Below are positions 25,201 through 35,900 of a stretch of 64,000 bases of DNA, one piece after another. This DNA comes from Cornus controversa (lineage: Eukaryota > Streptophyta > Magnoliopsida > Cornales > Cornaceae), in assembly GCA_026545225.1 (NCBI GenBank), contig CM048849.1, positions 56,873,836-56,937,835 on the forward strand, in the 5' to 3' direction. The notes beneath the pieces were generated by a model, which saw only the letters and a program-made list of their open reading frames with translations, ran no database searches and was not told the DNA's origin. Within the stretch, counting starts at the first letter, position 1. Every line of letters starts with the position of its first letter. Position numbers and translations under genes: made by a program.

Positions 25201-26488
25201 CTATATGTATATACATATATGTATATATTGGATTCTTATGAGTGAAGGGATGGTGGTGGGAAACACTTTCAATTGTCAAAAAAGGATGGTTGGTGCCGGT
25301 CGACCTTAACCACAAAGAGAATGATAGGTTAAGAGTCTAGTATTCAAGCTTAAAACTTGTTTAGGATTTAATTGTGAAGGCTTATCAGTTCTACTAAGCA
25401 AAGGAAATGTAAGTTTTAAGCCTTTAACCAACATGGTTTTTTTCTTAATTAACATGGCACTAATTAATGTAATGCCACATGGAACCCTAAGTTTGATTCT
25501 AGTGCCACTTGACATGTATATATAGAATGAAAAAGCATTAATAAGTTGAGTTCATTATGGCACTGCACATGAAATCAAAACATTTACCAGAGGTGTTGCT
25601 CCAGTATGACTTTGACCTATATGTGTGTGTGTGTGTGTGTGTGTGAATATGCTTGTACTAAGTATACATAAATGTTCTATCAATGATTCTTCTTTCCTCT
25701 TGTTACTTGAAAGTGGCCAATATGCCACTTTCTAAATCTTTAATCAGTTGATCTTATTGGTCTTAGATGTACGTCAACAGAATGGTTTCATTGCTACTCC
25801 GTTACCATCATTTTATTTTATAAGTTATAGAATATATACTTGAACTTGGCCACTCAGACAAATTAATTTTCCTTTAAAGTACTGTGTAATTTTATTTATA
25901 TATATATATGTAATTTATCTAATTATATTTATATTTGTAATTTAAGAATATGTTCCCTTATAGGGAACAATGAATAATAAAATGAGAATTTATTGAAAGT
26001 TTTACCAATTAAATAACCCGAAAATTTCTATATATTATGAGAATAGTTGTTATATACTTGAACTTCCACATATCTTTCCTCACAAATTGTCTTCGTTTAT
26101 TTTCTCCGTTATCATTTTTTTATTAGTTAATGTATTAGGTGCCAAATTCAATTCACTGGCATCATATATATATATATATATAATATGAATCAAAATTCAA
26201 ACTTATGACTAATGTATACAAAGCCCTAGCTACGTCCATACAGATTAGATACTTATTGATTATAATATTTGCCATAAAAGAATGTCGGGACCGTTGTCAC
26301 ATGGCGGCATATATATTCCACTTCCATTGTCATTTACCTAATTTTATATACTACAATTAAAAAGTAGAAAGTAATCTAATCTTAAACCTTTCCACTAATC
26401 CATTACACCCATGACCCCATTAGTTTAATTAATTAATTAATTCATAGTCAACAAAACCCACTTGAATTGAGTCATATCTAGTGACATG

Positions 26489-26632
26489 ACTTTGTTTATG
26501 TTTTAATTAGTTATCCTACAAATCTTCTTTCAACATTTCTTATCTTGGGGTTAGATCATATGATCAAAACTTTGTTTATATTTTAATTAGTTATCCTACG
26601 AATCTTCTTTCAACATTTCTTATCTTGGGGTT
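26489..26632. repeat. Tandem duplication with 80-bp spacing
   Basis: ACTTTGTTTAT starts both copies (26489 and 26569). The following TTTTAATTAGTTATCCTAC and CTTCTTTCAACATTTC are identical in both. Only a few substitutions separate them, so it is fairly recent. Confidence 0.85.
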
Positions 26633-27569
26633 TCACCCTACCATGTATTAAGCTGTCACCATCCGCCCTCACCCAACTTGTAGAATATTGTTCTGAACCC
26701 TCATGGTACTCTCGGAGTTCACGTTTTTCCGTATCATGACTTACTCACTCATATCATGTAAATGTAGTCCGCTCTGTGAACTCTAACTCGATGCACACAA
26801 TTTTTCTCAAAACACGCCTACTCAATTAAGAGATGTCTACACATATAAGTCTCAATAACTTATACTCAAATGACGTTGTCACTAGTCATGTTTTATTTAT
26901 AGTGATATATATTTTACACATCTTTGTATATATGCATGCTGGAGAGGATTTTAACCCAAATTCGAATTTGACGACAGTTTATTCTCTTTTGATTAAAGTC
27001 TTGATCATTTTATTCAAAAATCAAAGGAAATTTAAGGGACGCGTTAAACAAGAGTTGTTTGATTATTTTCATAGCGTTTATACATAATTTTAATTGAGAT
27101 GCATTTAGTGTCGACCATAGAAACAAAGAAAAATAATTTAGAATGAAAAGAAAAAGATTAAAAACATAATAGAAACTCCATACCGAAACTAATTACTCCA
27201 TAACATTAAAGTTACAATATATATTTAGCAACTACGGAACACTTTATCCAAAATACACAAATAATCAATAGACAATAATAAGATGACTGCATGAATATGT
27301 CTATTGATTATTTTTGTTTTGCATTGTTTAGTCGATTTGCTTAGAAAGCATAAAAACCATTGATATTTTCAAGTTATAAGAAATTGATGTTAATTTATTC
27401 GGAAACTATTGATCTTTTCAAGTTATAGGACATTGATGTTAATTTATTCGGAAGTGATTCGAACCCAAATAACACGTTTTTTTGTAAGTTGAATAGCATT
27501 TCATGATTATAGCTAGAGATCCAGAGGGATGTGATATTTTCATGAAAATCACACAAAACCCACATGAAT

Positions 27570-27591
27570 GGGGGGGGGGGGGGGGGGGGGG
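27570..27591 (+). repeat. Poly-G run of 22
   Basis: An uninterrupted run of 22 G, followed by CGGTGGGGG. Long G runs are rare in plant DNA; the length may be affected by sequencing. Possible G-quadruplex-forming tract. Confidence 0.9.
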
Positions 27592-27703
27592 CGGTGGGGG
27601 TAGTGAATATTGTCTTTGTGAAATAGTATGAAACAAATTATTAACTTCCAAAAAAAATATATAGTATGAAACAAATTATTTAGAGGTAAGAGTACATTTG
27701 TTA

Positions 27704-27853
27704 TGTTTGGGAGCACCAAATCAACGGTTTGAATTTGAAATTTAAAAAAAATAGTAAAAAAAATTGAAATTAGAGAATATTTAGTTAAATTAAAATTTTA
27801 AATAAATTTTCTTCAATTTCAAATTCAAACCGCCGATTCGATGCTTTCAAATA
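27704..27853. mobile_element. Fold-back MITE, copy A
   Basis: The left arm TGTTTGGGAGCACCAAATCA continues with ACGGTTTGAATTTGAAATT. It is matched in inverted form by the right arm, AATTTCAAATTCAAACC, then GCCGATTCGATGCTTTCA. The two arms pair over about 40 bp around an AT-rich loop. A relative lies at 39125-39268. No clear target duplication could be read, so superfamily is not assigned. Confidence 0.6.
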
Positions 27854-28726
27854 CAATAATAAAATTGAAATCTTAACAAAATCAACCATATTGCTTAATT
27901 AGCCGACGTGGGCAGAAGTGTGTGTGAAACTTACCTGATAAAAAAAAAAAAAAATCTTGCTTTTGATGTGATTATAGTCACTAACTTGTATATGTGTTAG
28001 TAGTATTCTATATACAAGTGACAAAGGCATGTTAAACTATGTTATAGTAGTATATATCATGTAGTGGGAAATATAGTGCGAAAAGATAGTTTTTTTTAAT
28101 CTCAGGGCAAAAATTGTATTAATTGTGGGAGATAATCTTATGAATTCAAAATTAGTCTGAGGAACTTCATATTTTAAATTCATATATCTGTATCAGATTT
28201 TAGTGGAGTGAAACACCATTTTTCTTAAATAAAAAGATGAAGTTAAAAAGTAAAATATATTATTGTAAAAAAAATCGAAAAGAAAAACTCTATATTGGCA
28301 AAAATTCCAAGATATTTCACAAATTTAATTTAGTTGTTTGCTACCATCTAAGTAATTATTAAAGTTCCCTCCTTTTATTTATTTATTTATTTTAAAAAGG
28401 CTCAAATTCTTGCTCAAAATTGGTATGTGTGCCAATCTTCTTGATCGGGCTTTGTGGAACATGTTTTTTCTTGATGGCTATATCCATTATCCACTGTGCA
28501 CAATCCAGGCCCAGAAACATCAACTCCTCAATAGGCCAAAGGCACAAACGAAACAATTCGGTTTCGGGTCAACCCGCCCAAATTCCTTTAACCTATATAA
28601 GTATATATATGCTACATACCATATACATCCATATATTTTATATATATATATATTATATTATATTATATTATTACATTACATTATATTTAAGCTTGGCCTA
28701 ATAAGGCCAAAAACGGTGATCCAACA

Positions 28727-29104
28727 GTCCAAAGTTGTTAAAAAAGTAATTTTGCGGTTCAAAATGTCTTTTGCTATCTACGATCTAAAATCACTTCATC
28801 AAACGGTCATGATTGCGAGTGCGCGATAGTGCCGTAATCACCGGCATACCCTAGTGTATATATATATATAGAGAGATATACAATTATACACAGTTTATAT
28901 CTACCGTATCCCTCACCGTCCAAAGTTGTTAAAAAAGTAATTTTGCGGTTCAAAATGTCTTTTGCTATCTACGATCTAAAATCATTTCATCAAACGGTCA
29001 TGATTGCGAGTGCGCGATAGTGCCGTAATCACCGGCATACCCTAGTATATATATATATATATATAGAGATATACAATTATACACAGTTTATATCTACCGT
29101 ATCC
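28727..29104. repeat. 191-bp tandem duplication upstream of the HD-ZIP III gene
   Basis: GTCCAAAGTTGTTAAAAAAG starts both copies, at 28727 and 28918. They are collinear through GCGAGTGCGCGATAGTGCCG and the TA-repeat to CTACCGTATCC. Only one substitution (ATCACTTCAT against ATCATTTCAT) and a difference in TA-repeat length were seen, so the duplication is recent. It ends about 800 bp upstream of the HD-ZIP III start codon, inside the likely promoter or distal 5' region. Confidence 0.92.
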
Positions 29105-29906
29105 AGCAAAGCAAGGATTTGTCATTTTCTCTCTCCTCACGCCTCCCCTGCATGTCCTCCATATACATCCATGCATCACATCCATGCTCCATGCATCATC
29201 ATATGAGGCAGAGAGAAGAGAGAGGAGAGAGAAAGTGATATATTCTGAGAGCAGCTGTACTTTTCTTTTTCCTAGAGAGAGAGAAAAAGCCAGCTACAGT
29301 TAACCCCATTTGTTGCTTAAAAACGTTTCTCACAGTCTGGTTCAATAAAAACAAATCTCTGCATTCCATTTATTATCCTTTCAAACTTACTCCCATGTGT
29401 TACTACAATATATATATATATATATATATATAATATAACTTTGTATATTACATAGTAGTAATAAGTATAAATAATTTTCAGCAAAGAAAAAAAAAAGTTT
29501 GTAACAGAGACCATTTGGTGTTTGTTTTTGTCCGTTTGCTTTTTCTCTCTCTCTTTTTTTTTTTTCTGTGGTTTTGTTTGTTTCTCTCTAAACTCCCTCT
29601 CTCTCTACCCTTCACTTTCGCTAAATTCTCGAGATTGGCGTCTAAGATAAAGATCAGGGACCCTGTTCAAGCTCTTCTCTAACTGGGTTTAAACAATCTC
29701 ATCTTTTTTTTTTTTGTGGAAGCGAGAGAGCGTCTGATGAGTGAGAGAGGAGGCTCTCTTGGACGAGAGAGCCTGCCTGTTCATGCAAATTAATCACCAA
29801 TTCAGTGTCGAAACTGTGAACCAACAGCTCTAAAATACTCGTACACTCTCTGGGTTTTCTTTGTTTTCAGCTTTGTTTTTGGTGTTATTATTCTCTGAAT
29901 TTGTCA
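29105..29906 (+). promoter_or_regulatory. Probable promoter-proximal region and 5' UTR of the HD-ZIP III gene
   Basis: Long CT- and GA-rich tracts (near 29210-29285 and 29540-29610) and a T-rich stretch precede the start codon at 29907, as is usual for long plant leaders. A TA microsatellite lies at 29410-29433. The transcription start cannot be fixed from the sequence. Two short overlapping upstream ORFs lie near the 3' end of the leader. Confidence 0.5.
29737..29833 (+). promoter_or_regulatory. Two overlapping upstream ORFs in the HD-ZIP III leader
   Basis: The first runs 29737-29793 (18 codons plus TAA, MSERGGSLGRESLPVHAN). The second runs 29783-29833 (16 codons plus TAA, MQINHQFSVETVNQQL) in another frame. 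Both finish before the main start at 29907. Such uORFs commonly lower translation of the main frame. Whether they are translated here is inference. Confidence 0.5.
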
Positions 29907-32900
29907 ATGGCGCTTTCGATGCACAGAGAGTCGAACAAGCAGATGGACTCGAGCAAGTACGTGAGGTATACACCTGAGCAAGTGGAGGCCTTAGAGAGGG
30001 TCTATTCAGAGTGTCCCAAGCCTAGTTCTATGAGAAGGCAACAGCTTATCAGGGAATGTCCTATTCTCTCTAACATTGAGCCTAAACAGATCAAAGTCTG
30101 GTTTCAGAATCGCAGGTATATATCACCCTAGCTAACTCCACTAGAAGACCACAAATTTTCTCTCAGACCTTTCCACATTCAAATATATTGGAATTGTGGG
30201 TGTTAAAATTTGCAAGTGGGGTTTAAATTTTGTTTTTTATTTCCAGCAAAGCTGAGTTCTTTGTGGTGTATTATTCTTTTATGGGTCTCAAGCAGTTCTG
30301 TTTTTTTTTTTGCTCAACTTGTGGGGGTTTGAAGAAATGAGAAATGATGGTCTGATCTATTTGTAATTGTTTTCTCCTATTTTCCTTTTCTATATGTTTT
30401 TGGGATTTGGAATGGGAAGATTTGTAAAATGAGTCCTTGCAGTTTTGCTGTTTCTTGTTTTTTGTTTTTGTGTGCTTCATTCTTTCATCTTAAGGTTTCG
30501 GGTTGGGTTGGAAGAAAATGAGGCTTAAGAGATGGCGTGGTTGAGTTATTCTTGTTCCAGTCTAAATGTGCTGTATTCCTTGTTTAATTGTTAATCTATC
30601 TTTTTTGTTTATTGTTTATTAATGGTGAATCACTGAAAGAGTGGAAATGTGGTTATGTTTGAATTTGTTCTTGAAAATTAATTTTGAACGTCTTTTCCCA
30701 AAATGGTTTCCTTTCTTGCTTTCCATTTTTTTTTTGAAAAGAGAGTTAGTTCTAATTTTTAATACGGATAAAATTGCTCTCGTCGTTTATATACAAGCAT
30801 GAGTCTTATTAGTGTTTGGTTCTGTTCTGTTTTGTTTTAATTTACTATTTTTACTCGTGTGAAATCTTTTTTTTTTCTTCTAAATAATAAGAATTAATGA
30901 AGGATTTGGGATAGTGAGTCAGTGACTATGGTTTGTCTTGGTTTCATTTGTCATGTCTGTGTTGTTATTTTGTGATTAGGATTAAAGGTCCTGCATTTCT
31001 GATTAAGATCTTTCCCGTTCTTGTTTCTCTAGTATCATATTTTGTATTATGCTTATGTTATTGTGTTTTATTATTTTTTCTTTTTCCTTGTGCTTTTTAC
31101 CTGTGGTTATATAGGATAGACTGAAACTCTGGCCTAAAAAATTGGTTTTTTTTATCCCTTATTCCGATTTCTTCATTAAATCAATGATAGACTTTTGAAA
31201 ACAGTGTTTATTGTCTTGCTCAGTTTCTGGGCAGTGTTAACTTTAAAAGAAAGATAATGACAGCAAATCAGTTTTTTACTTTTGATGAACATCATTGTGT
31301 TATTCTGCTGATTTTCTCTATGTTTCATCATTTGGGTTTCTTTATTTATTTTTTGAATGAAATATGCTAGTGCCTTGAAATGGGTTTCAAGAATCTACAG
31401 TTTTGGGTATATCTGAAATTAAATGAGATATAATGACAGCTGACTTGTTGCTTTTTGGTGAGTATCCTTGTCATGTTTGATTACACTGGTATTTTTCTAT
31501 GTGTTTCATCATGTTTTGGGGTTAAATTTCATACTTATTTTTCTTTTCTGCAGGGAATGCTAAAACTGAAACTTTGATGCCATGGTTTACATTTATTTAC
31601 CCTGATAAAGAAAAGGAAAAATATGTTAAGCTTGGGGATCTTATTTTAACTTTGTTTGGTTTTCTGTATGGGCATCTTTCTTTGGCTGTAAAATAAATTA
31701 CAATCTCTCATTTCATCTTTTTATGCTTTATTGATTGTTTCAGGGCTCGTTAACATGATATTAATTTTATTGTGATGTTATACATATCATATATGTATAC
31801 ATAAGTAACTGTGGTGTAATTTATGTGTTTATTGGCATTTTGCTAAAATATTACTTAGATAATGAATTTGAGGAAGCTCTTCAATTACTGTTTTCTCTAA
31901 AGGTTGAATTTGGAAGTCCTATTAGAACAAGATCATTCCATTATGTTCTCATATCATTTGGAACTAGTCCATCTTATTTTTTCCTAAATTTGGAACCAAT
32001 TAATATTCACTCTATACAACATTCATGTGATGAATTGATGAGACAAAGGTTTTTGTTTCTATTTTGTGGTGAAGATTCTATTTTCTTAAAGGAATTAAGC
32101 TCCATTGGATAATCATGCACCTACAATGGGAAATTAATTGGAATAGTTCCATATTCCAGGGAATGTCCCTTTGCATATTGACAATTTACAATTTTTATTT
32201 TGAAAATTTGCTTATGCTCTGATGTTCATCACTTCCACGCCAAAAGGCTACAAAATTGAATTTCATTTTAGTGGCGGATGCTTCATATCTTCGATGTTGA
32301 AGTGGTATATTGATGTTAGGTCTTAAGTTTACTCATTTATGCTACTTTCTATTAAGCCATTCACTTGACTCAGCCAAGTTTTTCTTTTGAGTGCCCTTTC
32401 TACTTTATTAATTGTTGAACTTGATATAATCTTTCTGCTTGAAAGATATACATAGGTGGTGGAATTTGTTCTCAAATTAACATTTCACTTCTATCTTTTG
32501 GTAGATGCCGCGAAAAGCAGAGGAAGGAAGCATCTCGTCTCCAGACTGTAAACAGGAAGCTAAATGCCATGAACAAGCTGTTGATGGAGGAGAATGACCG
32601 TTTACAAAAGCAAGTGTCACATCTGGTTTATGAGAATGGATACATGCGCCAACAACTGCACAGTGTAAGCTCTCTCCTTTCACCAGTTGGCTCATCTGTT
32701 TTAAAGCATTCCCTAGTTTGTTTTCTTGCTACCTTAAAAGGGAATATAATGTTTCTCTTATGTTTTTTCCTTGACAGGATCATTGAAAATTATGATTGTC
32801 CATCAAAAATGATTTTTTTTGTTAAATCTGTGTGTTGGATTCTGGGTCCTTACTCTTTTTCCTTTTTTATTATTTGTTGAAAATGTAAAAAGTAAACATT

Positions 32901-35900
32901 TACAAGTTCTAAATTTAGATACTGCAGCACAACACTTTGGCACAATATATTTCCAATTTTTGAATTCTGTAGGTTGATGGTTTGTGAATTTTCTATAATT
33001 GTGCAAGATTTTCTTTTTATGTGATTATATTTGTGAAGAATTAATCTCATTTGGCGGATTGTAACAGGTATCCACAACAGCCACAGACACTAGCTGCGAG
33101 TCTGCGGTCATGAGTGGTCAGCATCAACAGCCAAACCCAACGCCTCAGCGTCCCCAAAGGGATGCTAACAACCCAGCTGGGTAATTAAACATCATCTCTT
33201 TAACCTATTTAGACTTAATTTTAGGTTCATGTTGTTGTCAATACTCACTAGTTTTGCTATTTTCTTTCTCAGTCTTCTCGCAATTGCTGAGGAGACCCTG
33301 GCAGAGTTCCTTTCCAAGGCTACTGGAACTGCTGTCGACTGGGTCCAGATGATTGGGATGAAGGTATGACAATTTAAACCTTCTATTCATTTGTTTATTC
33401 TTTTTTTTCCACAACTTCAATTTCATATTTATTATGAACTGTAATTGTTTTTTGGGGTAGCCTGGTCCGGATTCTATTGGAATCGTTGCTGTTTCCCGCA
33501 ATTGTAATGGGGTAGCAGCGCGAGCCTGCGGTCTTGTGAGTCTAGAACCCATGAAGGTAGTTCTCGTGAACATTAAATATTTAGTGAGATCTTTTTTCAT
33601 TTATCATCATTTGGATGGAAGAAATGGCATAGCAAAAATGTCATGCTTTTACATTCTTATATTGTCTTGGTTCAAAGTATATGATGAATTTCGTTTCAGA
33701 TCGCTGAAATCCTCAAAGATCGTCCATCTTGGTTTCGCGACTGCCGTTGCGTTGATTTATTGAGTGTAATCCCTACAGGAAACGGAGGGACGATAGAACT
33801 CATATACATGCAGGTTTGCATACTTGTAAACCAAAAGTTGTTTAAGAGATTTGACTTTTTCTTTTTAATTTACTCGGGCATGCAAAAATTCTGAATCTTT
33901 TACTCTTCTCCCCTCAGACTTATGCACCAACAACATTGGCATCAGCGCGTGATTTTTGGACACTGAGATATACTACAAGTTTAGAAGATGGCAGTCTTGT
34001 GGTAAATTTTTAAGCATGATTACAAATATTTTGTTGAATCAGAAGTTTGTGATGTACATGAATGACTTGCTATAGACTTGTGACAATAGTAGATGAGCAA
34101 GCTTTAAGGAGTTTCTTTCATGTGATAGTTGTGTTTGTTTTTTATATTAAACCTGCAGATATGTGAGAGGTCTTTGACTTCTTCCACTGGCGGCCCTGCT
34201 GGGCCACCTCCTTCATGTTTTGTAAGAGCTGAAATGCTACCTAGTGGTTTTCTTATACGACCCTGTGAGGGTGGTGGCTCCATTGTTCACATTGTTGATC
34301 ACATCAACTTGGATGTAAGGATTAAAAATCTAACCAGTTCTTCCTAGTATTACTTTCTTAAATTTTGATTTCTTCATTTGGCCTGTTTTTTCTGAATTTA
34401 CCTGTCATGTAACTTAGGCTTGGAGCGTTCCTGAAGTTCTCAGGCCACTCTATGAATCATCCAAAATTCTAGCTCAGAAAATGACTATGGCTGTAAGTAT
34501 TTCATGCCTGGGGTTGCTTTATATATAATTCGGTCAACTTTTGCCTTCTCATTTTTGTCATTGCAAATGTTATATGCAGGCCTTGCGACACATTCGGCAA
34601 ATTGCACAGGAAACCAGTGGAGAAATTCAGTATAGCGGGGGCCGTCAACCTGCTGTGTTAAGGACATTTGGTCAGAGATTGTGCAGGTGAGACAATGTGG
34701 ACTAATAAATTCAAGTGGGAGCAGGGTCTTCCAATACAAAACCCCACGGGCCTTTGTTATCAATCATAGTAATATGTTTTTATATATTCACCCCCACAGT
34801 TTATTTTTGAACATGGATTACAAGTCTGATTTCCTTGTGATAAAAATATTCTTGATCTAACTAGGTTGTGTTTTTCCCACCGAAAGATAATACTTATATT
34901 TAGAAAAAGAGCATCATTTTATCATTAAGGATGATAAAGTTGTATGGTATACACCCAGCCAGTGGGTGGATCAGTTCACTGTTTGGGTGCATACTCGGCT
35001 AGGTTTCCAAGACAGTGAAACGTAGAATGTTCTATATCTGTTGATTTTGGTTTGATACTTTTTAACTATTAACTGAAAAAAATTTAAATTCGTCATCAGA
35101 GGTTTCAATGATGCTGTTAATGGATTTGTGGATGATGGTTGGTCGATTATGGGTAGTGATGGTGGGGAGGATGTGACCATTGCCATAAATTCATCTCCAA
35201 GCAAATTTCTTGGGTCGCAATACAACACATTGTCAATGCTTCCAACTTTTGGAGGGGTGCTGTGCGCAAAGGCATCAATGCTACTTCAGGTACTTCAAGA
35301 AAACTGAATTGGTTATGTGGGACCCATTTAGGATGAAAGACAAAAAAAAAAAATAGACTTTATAGTGGTTAGGATTGTCTTTGGTTGGCTCCCCACTAGT
35401 TTAATTTTATAATCCTCTTTTCACTGCCTCCTTTCCAAAATGGTAGTTACTAAAAGCTCATGCTGTTATGCAGAATGTCCCCCCTGCTTTGCTTGTTCGT
35501 TTTCTGAGGGAACACCGTTCTGAATGGGCCGACTATGGGGTTGATGCTTACTGTGCTGCATCTCTTAAAGCTAGTCCTTATGCAGTTCCTTGTGCCAGAC
35601 CCGGTGGCTTCCCTAGTAGCCAGGTCATTTTGCCTCTCGCCCATACCGTGGAGCATGAGGAGGTAACCAGCCCTTCCACTTGTACTCTATTTTTTTTTTC
35701 TTGCTCATATTAAGTTCAGACCAAATGAATTGATCATTATTTTCCTCCCGATGTAGTTCTTGGAGGTGGTTCGCCTAGAAGGTCATGCATTTTCCCCTGA
35801 GGATATAGCTTTGTCACGAGATATGTACTTGTTACAGGTAGAGCTATTTATTCTATTCGTGTATGAAAATTATTTCTCCAACTGCTTTCAGTTGGAGGAA

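Larger units (their letters stand above)
22297..27703. other. Intergenic region between the Copia element and the HD-ZIP III upstream region
   Basis: I find no exon with recognisable protein content. The stretch holds many microsatellites (TA near 23325-23344; CA/TA near 24507-24550; GA near 25050-25080; GT near 25623-25646). A less AT-rich block at about 24600-24870 could be conserved non-coding sequence, but nothing in it identifies a function. A purine-rich, Y-rich palindromic stretch near 22400-22740 resembles eroded MITE sequence without clear ends. Confidence 0.5.

Noticed and set aside
27455..27475. tRNA T-arm-like word GATTCGAACCC (also GACTCGAACCC near 42690)
   Set aside because: No acceptor stem, D-arm or anticodon arm at the right spacing.
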